DNA from: Topomyia yanbarensis
Taxonomy: Eukaryota > Arthropoda > Insecta > Diptera > Culicidae
Reading direction: 5' to 3'
Assembly (NCBI RefSeq): GCF_030247195.1
Contig: NC_080672.1
Span: 160,697,167 to 160,761,166 of the forward strand
DNA: 64,000 bases
In this document: one piece after another, positions 44,286 to 56,144 of the stretch
Layout of the letters: the number at the start of each line of letters is the position of its first letter
Position numbering within the stretch: the first letter of the stretch is position 1
Notes under the pieces: generated by a model
Databases searched by the model: none
What the model was told of the DNA's origin: nothing
The model's input: the letters and a program-made list of their open reading frames with translations, nothing else
Position numbers and translations under genes: made by a program

Positions 44286-44841
44286 ATAAAATTTCTATTT
44301 CACTCAATGTGCCATAGCATCAACATTTTCCATCCGATGTTAGTGATATTAGGCTTAAAATTAACGTAAACAAATTATCTGTTATCTTAGATTCTAAAAG
44401 GTCCGAAAAAAAAATTGTTTTTCGGTAAAAAAATGATTTAAAAATGAGTAACTTTTAAAAATGGTCAAAAATGCAATTTTTTAAAACTTTGGTCGCTTTC
44501 AGCACTAAAAATTTTACATATGATCGACAGATATTATATGTTTTTGAAAAGGGTATCTCGGCACCTTTCAACCTGCATATTGAATAAAGTAATTGAATGA
44601 TTTTGACACGAAATATTGACCAAAAACTACAAAAAGCGCTCAAAAACGAGTTTTTTGAGAAAATCACAAAATTGCTTCTTTGAACAAAAAAAATAATATT
44701 GTTTTCGTATTCAGCGACCTAAAATTAGTCTAAAAAATACTTTTTCTTGAAGCTTCATTTTTCTTGTAAACTAGTGTAATCATACACCAAATATGTGCAT
44801 GAAAATAAATTTAAAATTACAAAATAAAATATTTCTGTGTA

Positions 44842-45327
44842 GGACGGTGGCTACATTCTTTTGTCCCGAAGGTATCATCGAAACCTTAGTTTAGAGGAAT
44901 AGATGTAGGTCGGGCATTCATTCGTGTGATGTCTCAGCTCATGTCCAATACACGTTAGGTTAGACGCTCATCTCCAACGTATTGGACTTGAAAATAGTGG
45001 TCTGCGCTTGTTGCAACGATTAGCACGATATCGAGCATATTGTCCAATTAATTGCCCCAAAAATCTTTCTGCTAAAAATCCTAAAGTTCATAAATAAATA
45101 TATAAAAACACACTAAATGACCCCCCTAATCTAACGAATATTATATTATTCCCTCTTGTATATGTATAACATAGTTTTAAAACTTCTTTAGTTTCATTAT
45201 AAAAAAATGATAATTAAATGTCTAGTCCTCTAGTTTTAAGCAATTTAAAATATAAAACAAAACAATGGGCACCTTTAAGCTAAGGCAAACGTGCCTTATC
45301 AAATAAATGAATTGAATAAAAAAACAT
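44842..45327 (+). pseudogene. Non-LTR copy C, 3' end
   Basis: Continues copy C from GGTGGCTACATTCTTTTGTC through the Cys/His tail region (CACGATATCGAGCATATTGTC) and a shortened 3' UTR with GTTTTAA words, to the tail AATAAATGAATTGAATAAAA at about 45304-45327. The end agrees with that of copy A. No target duplication recognisable. Confidence 0.8.
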
Positions 45328-45743
45328 TGAACGTATACGTATTACAATTCGAGAACAACAATTGTGAAAAACATTTACTGATGATCTTCACACCTAGAAA
45401 AACGTCTTCTGACCCTGACATATACGAGCATCAAAAATGACTTAGTTTTACGCTTGATTTTAATTTTACATGACATTGAATTTCGCAAATCATGTAATTT
45501 TTCTCCACATATGCCGTTTATTCTGAATGGCAGTAAGTGTAATTTAATGTCATTGCGCATATAGAAGATATGTTTTATGTAAAATTAAACGGAACACGGT
45601 AATGTTTCGTCATTCCGTGAATTACGGTTTGTGTCATGTTTGCAATTACGTCAATGATAAAATTCATATTTTTTGGCGTGTTGCTTTATTTTCTATCCTG
45701 TTTTTATTTCGAATAATGTGTAGTCACATTTTCTTTTTTACTA

Positions 45744-46110
45744 TTTAACGACATTCAATTAGCTAGAGATAACTAAGTAGGGAAAGTTGTGAAAATTCAG
45801 AGCCAAAGTACTCAAGTGAGTGCAAGGATATGAAATATACAGATAAAAAAACTAGAAATGGCAGGGTCATTAGAAACAGGCTTAAAATCTTTCAGACTAA
45901 TCTTTTGTTTTATGCTGGCAGGAGTCGAGTTTAGGCAGCTTTACCACGAATCGCTCAAGTCTACCAACACATCTTCCGGCAAAGACAAACTTGTCACTTT
46001 TTACCATGAGGACCGACTTTACATCCTTGCTCACTTGAGTATTATGGCTCTATGCCTCCTTTCATAACTTTCCCTACTCAGTAATCTCTAGCTAATTGAA
46101 TGTCGTTAAA
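45744..46110. mobile_element. Foldback MITE, 367 bp
   Basis: TTTAACGACATTCAATTAGC at the left is the inverse of GCTAATTGAATGTCGTTAAA at the right. Arms pair for about 100 bp (AGTAGGGAAAGTT..GA, AGAGCCA, TACTCAAGTGAG, GCAAGGAT). The frame 45858-46067 runs from the loop into the right arm, so it is not a gene. Confidence 0.85.
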
Positions 46111-46614
46111 AAGTTAAAAAAAATCTTTAATTGAACAGGAACCGTTGGTCAAAATTTATTGTTAAATGTATGACAGAAGTTCGACAAAACCATAAATTAT
46201 TCGAATACACTACATTTATTTGATTTAAAAATGTGGATGTTGCATGTATGTTGTTATATACAGTAAATGTTTATTTCCGTACATTCATGCTACTGTCATT
46301 TCATTCCATTAATCAAGTAGTTCTAGATAATAAAGTTCCAAAGCAAACAGTTTATCTACTTCCAGTCACAGTTTCGTAAAACCCATATACTATACTATCT
46401 TATAATGTTAATGTCCAACACTTTCTCTTACTCTGATTCTACTTTCTTCCCTTCTAAACTGCTTTCATACGTATGTGTTCTGGATTGCAATCAATTTCTG
46501 CACAACCTGAAAACCAATGAAAATTCAAACCCGGTATTTCATCATCATCATCATTGCGGAATAACCACAACACTTCCACTGTTGCAAAACTAACATCCGA
46601 AAAAAATCCCGCAG
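46111..46614. other. 3' end of intron 2
   Basis: No repeat partner in the window. Contains the acceptor context for exon 3: CTTCCACTGTTGC, an A-rich stretch and CCCGCAG ending at 46614. The polypyrimidine tract is weak. Confidence 0.5.
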
Positions 46615-47008
46615 AATGATGCTTCGGATACATCAAATCCGTCAATAACGTCCGCAACAGGGTCCACAGGTCGTGGTAGTCGATCTTTTGTTGGACTCGG
46701 CGGGGGAGAGGTCAGTACGGAGGGCCCAAGCCCTGGCGAAACATTTTTATCTCCATCAGGGAAGGAATGCTCGCTCTCAGTTGCGACAACCTCCGGCAGT
46801 GCACTCATCGGGCTGAGTGACAGTGAGGGTGGCTGCATTAACCCCGCGTACGACAGTGGAGACGGAAATTGCCCTTGTGGGACTAGCAACCTTCAGGAAG
46901 GCACAGGTGATGGCTCGAATGCAGCTTGTGGCGAGAGCATTACCAGCAGTACGGGCAACGAACATTCCAATCAAACCTGCTGCCTGCCCTCCCCGTCATG
47001 TCCTAAAA
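46615..47008 (+). CDS. Host gene, coding exon 3: Ser/Gly-rich segment
   Basis: Open in the frame that follows exon 2 (phase 0 at the acceptor GCAG, 46611-46614), 131 codons plus one base, ending at donor GTAAGT (47009). The peptide starts NDASDTSNPSITS and contains short Gly runs (GLGGGE), SP motifs (TEGPSPGETFLSPSG) and a Cys-bearing acidic part (DSEGGCINPAY). It is markedly GC-richer than its surroundings, and the plus frame is the only one open over the whole exon with splice signals. Reading past the donor reaches a stop at about 47067. A second GTAAGT at 47101 could end a longer alternative exon in another frame. The next exon must begin in phase 1 and was not found. Confidence 0.65.
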
Positions 47009-48182
47009 GTAAGTCCCTGTCGACGTCAATTTCGCTCAAGAAAAAATCATCATCGTTTTTACACCGGTAGCGCAGGAAACCGGTGCTGACACGAAGTCAA
47101 GTAAGTACAAGCTTTTGTAAAGGTTTCCCTATAAGCCTTTATCCCTTTTACACAGTAGCGAAAGTTTTCGATGTACGTGACCGTTTTTTGCCTTTCATAT
47201 ATTTAGTTTGGTCTAGTATTTGGTCGCAGCAGGAAATAAAGAGTGGTCAGAAGCGGTTTTAACCAATTTATATATACGACGAATTGATTCAAATAAATAA
47301 CTGAAGTGAATTAATGATATCAAAACCTAAACGCTCGGGTTGGGATCTTCACAGATTATTTTTTCTGTTTTTCAAAAATTCAGAATTTTTGATAGAGTTG
47401 ACCAACTTTGATGCATTATATCTCAAATGAACCGAATATTCTTCTAGTTCATACCAATGGAGACTGGTTCAAAAACACCGGAGTTATTCCGGATTGCGTT
47501 GGTGTAAGTCGGTTTTACCATTTGGGCAGAGAGATTCCATAAGAAACCGGCCGACCGCAAAATATGACCATCGTTGATTCGAATGAAACTTTGCAGTTGT
47601 GCTCGGTTTATGAATCTCCATGATTTTCTCTGGCAATTGCAATATTTTGATACAAGAGCAATTTTACGTGCATTAATTTCAAAAAAAAATTGTCCATTGC
47701 TCTATTTTATATAGCAAAACTATCTGAGAACGAGTTACAAAGAATGAATTCTTCTATACGAACAAAATATACACTGAAACAAATGTTGTGCCCTTTTTCA
47801 CAAACACGAAAAATTATATTAAAAATTTAAATTGCTAAAAAAAACCCATTTTTTAATTTATTTTTTCCAACTAAAACCAAAAGAGAAAAGAAACATTTTG
47901 AATGTGATTGCGTGATGGAGAACTTATCGGTAAAAAAGTTTTTTTAACAATAACTTTATATATGTTTTTAAATTTCATACTAATTGACATGCAAAACAAA
48001 AATTATATTACTGAATGTAATTCTAAGTATCATTTAAAATCAAAATGCATTTAACAAAAATTTATAATCTCGAAAACTCAACGCAGTGGTTAGGTATTTT
48101 TTACATAGAATGTGTATGCAAAGTATGGAAGAAATCGGTTAAGTAGTTTTTGAATAGCAGGCAATACCGCAAATCATGTTTT
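47009..48182. other. Intron 3, proximal part
   Basis: A+T-rich. At about 47440-47560 and 47580-47720 there are weak repeat-like words (ATCTCAAATGAACCG, GAATGAAACTTTGCAG) but no defined element. No gene. Confidence 0.45.
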
Positions 48183-50018
48183 ACATTTCTTAGAAAAGAA
48201 ATGTATAGAATTCGCTCAAACTTTCAAGTTTTTTTTCCGAGAGCCGAGTCTTATATACCAATCGACTCAGCTCGACGATTTGGGACAATGTCTGTGTGTA
48301 TGTCTGTGTGTATGTAACGGACAAACTCTCATTAGTGTTTCTCAGCAATGGCTGAACCGATCTTATCCAAACCAATTTTAAATGAAAGGCCTATCACCCA
48401 GACAGAACGCTATTAATTTTTTTTTGAGTCTGATGTTTAGTTTCTAAGATATGAATGTTTTAAGATGCAAAAATTGCGTTTTTTTGCAGTTTTTTTTTTA
48501 ATTTACTGCCGATTTTGACAACATAACTAAACAGTTTATAAATTTTTAGAAAGCTTATACGAATACTTTTCGAACGAGCTATAGATTGATCGGACTGTTA
48601 TTAAAAATAATATTTAACATTAAATGCAGACGAAAGATTTTTTATCATTTCCCATAGCCAGAAATAAGACCAAAAACATTCAATGTATTATTAGTGCCAA
48701 CACGGATAATTTTAGGTCAATAGTATCTTCGGAGAATTTAAGGCATACAACATGCCCTTTCTTTTGATATTGAGATTTTGCTGATTAATACCCCTAAAGG
48801 TGAGATATTTTCATAAATTTTCTTGGAAGTGATTGTATTGAAATTATGCCTTCAGCAAATTTGTAGCTCTTACTTTTGCGAATAACTTTAGTGAAGACAT
48901 CAAATACATTTTTCGAATACTTTAAAAGTTATGGCTTAATGTTTTTGGATTACCCTTCTTCGCCTATTTATTGTTCAATGTAGTAATAATCCATTTAAAT
49001 GAGCCAAATATTATTTCGATGAAACGAATTTCGTATTTCATGTTTCTATCTACAATTGCTAGAATAACCACCGAACAATTCCAAGTTGTCTAGATGGAAC
49101 TTGATCACTAATCGGTGCAAAAATTTTCATTTACGCGAACCTTTTGACTCATAACCATCAAACATATCTCGGAAAATGAAAAGCGAAATGAATAACTCCA
49201 AGCAGTGTTGTAGCCAAGAGGATGCTTTGGGGTTTAAATCCCCCCCCCCCTCACTCAAAAAATAATTGAATTGAAGTTAAAAATGACGACCTTTGAAAAA
49301 TTGTGGGAATACGATCCTGATCTGTAACTGATCTATTGGTCTTGATTTCACAGTTGTCTAATAACATCAATATCAAATACCTGCCTAAAAGCATTCCAAT
49401 AGAAATTTATCCCAGAGTTCTGAAATCAATCATATTCATAATCATAATTTCCTATCATATTGAGTTCACTTTTGAAGGGGTGTACTGTAATATGGATTAG
49501 GGTCTTTTTTAATAGGAAGCGAAACTGAAATAGCTTTAATGTCTATGAAGCTTAGAACTGCTCCCCGGAAAATTGCATAACTTCCAACATTTGCTGAAAA
49601 TGTTTTTATTTTGGGAATGTGTCGAGTTGAGACGAAAACGTTATAGAATTAATAGCGAAACAACCACTTTCCAAAAGTAGGGGAATTTATGAAAAATGGC
49701 GTTTTCCGTTCCACCAATTTCGCAGGTTTAGTATCTTCGATGAATTTTACAAACGTTAAACAGCACATCATCTGATAAAATAATTTTGGCGTTATATCCC
49801 CCAAGAAGGATTTATGGCGAACTTACTCTTCAAACTAATTTAGTTCTAGACTTAATGTCTTCAGCAAGATTTTGGTGAGTGCTACTACAAACCACTTTGT
49901 TGAAAACATGAAGGCTCCATGTGTTCAGGGTATTACATATTTTAGGCTATTGCTATTTAATTTTAAATTAAATTATTATGATTTTACTGTTTATGATAAA
50001 TCTCTTCTATCTATGTAT

Positions 50019-50445
<427 letters not shown>

Positions 50446-51149
50446 TGTTTATAAACGATAAAATTTACATTTTATCCAAAGCTTAAGTTTGTGAAGTTCA
50501 CAATAGAAAGATACTTTAGAAAAATACTAGATTAAGGAACACTTCGTAAATATCATTTTATAACTCGATATACTCCATATACATAGCATTCATGCCTACA
50601 ATAAAGTTGTTTTAAATGAAAGTCTCAACAAATTCGCTAAAGACAGGAGCTCTATTACAATTTTTTGAAAAACTGATTCTCCATAATTTTAAAACTTCAA
50701 AGATGGCGGTTTCGTAATTATGCCGTTTGGACAGTAAGTTAGATTTTCACCAAATCTCCTCCAAACCGAATTTCTGACTACGCCGCTAACTCCAAGTAAG
50801 TAGAAACAAAGTCGTTCTACACTCGTCCACAATAAACTTCTTCGAATAGTGCCCATCTATTATAATACATTGAAGACCCGATTTGATCAGCCCCCAGTTT
50901 TATCAATATCATATGAAAATATGTTTGATGGGCTCTAGCAGACAAACAAGGCAGTATTTGAGTAAATCCTTTCTTGACCATGTTTTCCTTATATTGAAGA
51001 TGCAAATATGCAAAAATAAAAAAAAAAAAAATTTTAAATTTTTGCGCTAGGAGACTAAGTTAAATAATCAGAAATAGTTATTAGACTACATCAAGGGAAG
51101 GGAAGATTATTTTAACAGTTTCAGTTTATTATGAAGAAAAAACGCTTTT

Positions 51150-51267
51150 AATCCACCTAACAGTGTGATGAGACATTTCTTATAACTCATATCACTCTCT
51201 TCGGATATTATATCGATTGAGAATATTTAGAACTTGATGTTTCGCGATGTTTTTGATAACACATACT
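51150..51267 (+). repeat. Repeat block X, left copy, first part
   Basis: CTTTTAATCCACCTAACAGTG to TAACACATACTACAT; inverse of about 61215-61335. Interrupted at ACAT by the 1003-bp MITE and resumed at 52279. Confidence 0.85.
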
Positions 51268-51271
51268 ACAT

Positions 51272-52274
51272 CGTCGCTGTTGTGCTATCTTATGACAAAC
51301 GCCATTTTGGGGTGAACTGAGTTAGATATGCCATGTTACTAAATTTTAAAATCTCCATAAAGTCGCGTTTTCAGAATTTTGAAATTCTACTGGGTTACTG
51401 AGATATAGCGAAACACGATTATGACAAGCGCCAATTTCTCGAGTGATCGAGTTGTGCTATCTTATGACAAAGAAAAAAGAGACAACATTCTTAGTTTGTT
51501 GGCTTGCTATAAGCCGAAAAGCTTATAGCAAGCCAACAGATGTCTCTGATGACATAGGTAATTCCTATGTAGATCAACCATAAGCATTAGCTAGGTTCTT
51601 GTCTCGGGAGCAAAACTACCATAGTTTTTTTCTGGGAATGGTTGGCTTATATATTCAAGATTATTGAACAAATTTCCTTTAGAGATTTCCACTGGTTTTG
51701 GAAAGTATGCCGATATGTAGTGATGGATTACGCAAGAAGAATATTTGTTTCGTCTAGTCACCTGTCAACAATAACATTGTTTGATAGACATTGTCTCTAA
51801 ATTGTCAATGAAACCAACTTTTGTTTATTGTTTTTCCTGAATAAATGAGGAAAATTGGGAAAACTTTGTGTTCAAATACTATCATTTTGCAACCTGATAT
51901 TGCTGCTATCGCATGGAAAAGTATAATATTGGACATAGTGATCTATAACGCATAATTTTACGAATCAGTTATAATTCATTTTTATATGAAATCTTCTGTG
52001 CACATTTGTGACACGTCATACATATTTTATCATGAATACACACTTATGACACGTATGCGAGCGACTTTGGTTTACATTTTAAGCAAAAACTGTGTAGTCA
52101 ACCGATCTTCACACAAATCGAGAGATTACTTCAGAAAAGATAGAAGTGTCGAATGTCTTCTCCGAAAAGCTTCTTGCATTTATAAATTTTAAGATATTCA
52201 ATCTCAAACTTTAAAAATCGTTTTTCTCGAAAAGTGCTAAATGGCGCTTGTCATAAGATAGCACAACAGCGACG
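51272..52274. mobile_element. MITE, 1003 bp, with ACAT duplication
   Basis: Terminal inverted repeats of 36 bp with one mismatch begin CGTCGCTGTTGTGCTATCTT at 51272 and pair with the right end at 52274. ACAT flanks at 51268-51271 and 52275-52278. An uninterrupted site is visible in the inverted X copy (near 61205: CTACAT followed directly by GGGATAGTGG after inversion). An extra copy of the subterminal words lies inside at 51425-51472, next to an 18-bp-stem hairpin at 51497-51538. No transposase; the frame 51986-52192 is unsupported. A 4-bp duplication with such ends fits an unassigned m4bp-type MITE group. Confidence 0.9.
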
Positions 52275-52278
52275 ACAT

Positions 52279-52468
52279 GGTATAGTGGCAGGACTAAGAG
52301 AATCTCTCAAATCAGCATAGGACGACATCAGTGCTAGAAATCTCAAACCAAATCAATGGGAAAACCAAAAAAATGGCCCATTAAGTAGACATACAAACGA
52401 ATTATTGCTAATGCTCTGTTAATAAAATATCAAAATTCCTCAATCAATGCGTTGTGGTGGGAAAACTG
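52279..52468 (+). repeat. Repeat block X, left copy, second part
   Basis: GGTATAGTGGCAGGACTAAG to GTTGTGGTGGGAAAACTG; inverse of about 61012-61205. It stops at AACTG exactly where the poly-G tract of non-LTR copy B begins. Confidence 0.85.
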
Positions 52469-52709
52469 GGGGGGGGGGGATCAGCGAAATAAATTTGCGC
52501 CTCAATCTAGTAAGTCGTCGAGTACCGGATTGGCGGATGGTATTCTTCGGACCCGCGGGGAATCCTTCAAAAGTCATCGGACCTCGAGTCGCTCTCGCTT
52601 CAGTTTCCTTCTATGCAGGCGTAGTGGTAAGGGCGACGGCGGTTGCATAGTGGCACTCTGGAGCTGATCGGTTCCACAAGGCAGGAGGAAACTCTAAAAA
52701 CGAGAAATA

Positions 52710-55700
52710 AAAGAGAGGGGCTAAATTGGGATATTTATCGTTTTTATGAAGGTATAAATAAGGGACATATAGGGGAAATCACGAGTTGCCAGCATATCTC
52801 AGACTGGTACATTGGGTGGTCTACCTCGGGCCCGAAGGGATTCCTTTAACTGAGACCTAGCGTCACAATACCCGGCGCATACCCAGACAACGTGTTCGAT
52901 GTCGTGATAGCCCTCGTCACAAGCGCACAGACTACTCTCCGCAAGCCCAATACGCCGCAAATGCGCATCCATGGTGTAGTGATTGGACATAAGTCGGGGC
53001 ATTACACGAATAAAACCCCGACCCACATCCATCCCCCCGAACCAAGGCTTCGTTGATACCTTTGGGATAATCGAATGTAGCCAACGTCCAAGTTCCCCAT
53101 CGCTCCACGAGGTTTGCCAACTGTTGAGCGTCCTCTGACGACAAATACTAAAAAATTCATTGAAGCAGATTGGTCTTTCGTATATGTCACCATTTAATGC
53201 GCCCACCTTTGCTAATGAGTCGGCCTTTTCATTGCCCGGCATAGAACAATGAGAGGGGACCCAAACAAAGGTAATCTGATAAGATTTTTCAGATAACGTA
53301 CACAAGGACTCCTGTATCTTCCCCAGAAAATACGGGAATTGCTTTTTAGGCTTCACCGCACGAAGAGCCTCGATAGAGCTGAGGCTGTCCGAAACGACGA
53401 AGTAGTGATCTGTGGGCAGAGTGTCGATGATCCCAAGGGTGTACTGAATTGCAGCTAACTCTGCGACGTAAACTGAAGCGGGATCATTGAGCTTGAATGA
53501 AGCGGTGATAGTATTGTTGAAGATACCGAAACCAGTGGACCCATCGAGATTTGATCCGTCAGTGTAAAACATCTTGTCGCAGTCGACTTCTCGGAATTTA
53601 TTATAAAATATATTGGGGATCACCTGCGGGCGTATATGGTCCGGAATTCCACGAATCTCTTCCTTCATGGATGTGCCGAAGAATACAGTAGAATCAGAAG
53701 TATCTAGGAAACGGACACGGTTGGGATTGTACGAAGAAGGATTGATGCTCTGTGCCATGTAGTCGAAGTACAAGGACATAAAACGGGTTTGAGAATTAAG
53801 CTCGTCGAGCCTCTCGAAGTTTTCAATCACCAACGGGTTCAGAATGTCGCATCGGATGAGCAATCGATATGAGAGTTCCCAAAATCGATTTTTTAGCGGA
53901 AGAACGCCCGCCAGCACTTCGAGACTCATCGTATGGGTCGAGTGCATGCAACCCAAGGCAATGCGCAAGCAACTATACTGAATTCTCTCCAGTTTGATGA
54001 AGTGTATGTTCGCAGCGGAGCGGAAACAGAAACACCCGTACTCCATCACCGACAATATCGTTGTTTGATACAACCTGATCAGGTCTCCTGGGTGAGCACC
54101 CCACCATGTTCCAGTTATTGTTCGGAGAAAATTGATCCTTTGTTGGCATTTCTGTTTCAGATACCTAATGTGACATCCCCAGGTACCTTTAGAGTCGAAC
54201 CAGACTCCGAGATATTTAAATGTGAAAACCTGGTTGATCGTTGCACCCATTAATAGAAGCTGGAGTTGCGCCGGCTCACGCTTCCTAGAAAAAACAACCA
54301 ACTCAGTTTTCTCCGTGGAGAACTCAATACCCAGCTGAAGAGCCCAAGCAGACAAATTGTCCAAGGTGTTTTGTAATGGTCCTTGCAAGTCGGCAGCTTT
54401 GGGCCCTGTAACAGAGACCACCCCGTCGTCTGCAAGTTGCCTTAGCGTGCATGAATTGGCAAGACAATCGTCAATGTCATTCACGTAAAAATTGTAGAGC
54501 AGGGGACTTAGACATGAGCCCTGGGGAAGACCCATGTAGCTAAATCGCGATGTTGTTAAATCGCCATGCGAAAAGTGCATGTGCTTTTCAGACTACAGGT
54601 TTAGCCAAAAGTTATTTAAAATTGGCGAAAGACCATGCTGGTGCAGCTTCTCTGACAGAATGTTGATAGAAACTGAGTCAAAAGCCCCCTTAATATCCAA
54701 GAAGACTGATGCTCTTTGTTAGCATAGGCCATTTGGATTTCTGTAGAAAGCAACGCAAGGCAATCGTTCGTCCCTTTGCCTTTGCGGAAGCCAAATTGTG
54801 TATCTGACAGTAAGCCATTTGCTTCAACCCAATTGTCGAGGCGAAACAAGATCATTTTCTCGAACAACTTCCGAATACAGGACAGCATTGCAATCGGCCG
54901 ATACGAGTTGTGGTCGGAGGCTGGTTTTCCTGGTTTTTGGATGGCGATGACCTTCACTTGCCTCCATTCATAAGGGACAATGTTACCCTCAAGAAACTTG
55001 TTAAATAAATTCAACAAGCGCCTTTTTGCAGTGTCAGGCAGATTCTTCAGCAAGTTGAATTTGATTCTGTCTAACCCTGGGGCGTTATTGTTGCACGATA
55101 AGAGAGCAAGTGAGAACTCCACCATCGAAAACGGTGTTTCGTTCGCGGTATCGTGAGGAGACGCGGCGCGGCACGTTTTCTGTACCGGGACAGAGTCCGG
55201 ACAGATCTTCTTGGCGAATGCGAATATCCAACGGTTTGAATATTCCACGTTCTCGTTGGTACTATTACGGTTACGCATACGTCGAGCCGTACCCCAAAGA
55301 GTGCTCATCGCTGTTTCTCTCGTTAACCCGTCGACGAACCGGCGCCAATAACTGCGGTTTTTGGCTTTCATTAGACTCTTCATTCGCCTTTCTAACAACG
55401 CGTACTGTTGATAGCTAGCGGGTAACCCGTCTTCCCGGAAGGCCTTATATGCAGTGGACTTTTCCGCGTACAGCTCTGAGCACTCTTTATCCCACCGCTA
55501 CCGTGGGGATCAGGGATCACCTTCCACATGCAATCTAACTGTAGCGATGTCGAGCAAAGCGATAAATCCAACGCGCTTGCGCGTGCTGGTGGTGTAGGAA
55601 TCCGCGTCATTTCTCCCGTGTTTAAGATGGTCATGTTGAAATTGTTGCAAAGATCTTGGATTAATGTTGATCTATTATCATCATGAAGACAACCCCATAC

Positions 55701-56144
55701 CGTACCGTGCGAGTTAAAGTCTCCCAGAACTAGCCGCGGTGCCGGTAAGGATTCCGTGATATTACAAAGCGTTCGGTGCCCTACCGAGGCTCTAGGAGGA
55801 ATGTAGATGGAAGCAATGCAAAGGTCTTTTCCTTTGATTAAAACTTGACAAGCGACAATTTCAATGCCTGGTGTCGAAGGGAGGTTAATTCGCTTGAAAG
55901 AATAGCACTTTTTGATCCCCAAAAGTACTCCTCCATAGGGGTTTTCTCGATCCAGACGAATTATATTAAAGTCGTGGAAGTTGAGATTTATATCGGAAGT
56001 TAACCAAGTTTCACATAATGCGAAAGCATCACATTTTAAACTATTTAGTAAAAATTTAAAGGAATCGATTTTCGGGAGGATACTTCTGCTGTTCCACTGT
56101 AGAACAGTGATCGAATCGATGACCTAGTTCGATGACTTAGCCAT
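52710..56144 (-). pseudogene. ORF2 (endonuclease-RT-RNase H) of copy B, broken
   Basis: Same domain order as in copy A, with RT region complete (LVVFSRKREPAQL through ALGCMHS present) and RNase H with the ancestral GFGIF. Disruptions read directly: TAG at codon 7 (SSN then stop), the shared deletion of about 240 nt near 55500 that removes the endonuclease SDH motif and shifts frame, a 7-nt deletion near 54716 after MAYANKE, TTG to TAG near 54595, and CGA to TGA near 52799, which removes the last 26 or so residues. The 5' ATG overlaps the ORF1 stop as in copy A. Confidence 0.88.

Larger units (their letters stand above)
41036..44841. mobile_element. Nested repeat mass that splits copy C; long inverted arms
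   Basis: Copy C stops at CGAAAGACCAATC (41035) and resumes at GGACGGTGGCTACATTC (about 44842), with about 85 bp of the original lost. Arms at about 41330-41690 and 44450-44800 are inverted copies, sharing AACACTAGTTTACAA, GGTCGCTGAATACGAAAA, TTTTTGAGCGCTTTTTG and TTTTTGGTCAATAT; further partial copies of the arm lie at about 41880-42110 and 42110-42300. So this is a large non-autonomous foldback-type element or several of them. It contains a hairpin MITE (42339-42574), another repeat (42661-43736) and a SINE (44165-44285). No transposase frame found. Confidence 0.7.

Noticed and set aside
45858..46067. 69-codon frame MAGSLETGLK...
   Set aside because: It lies in the loop and right arm of a 367-bp foldback MITE.
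46590..46974. Minus-strand Pro/Ser-rich frame opposite exon 3
   Set aside because: It is a shadow of the plus-strand exon, which has flanking splice signals and fits the phase of exon 2.
52447..52667. Overlapping plus frames, Gly- and Arg-rich
   Set aside because: They are antisense to the 3' UTR of non-LTR copy B; the same happens at 18988-19342 in copy A.
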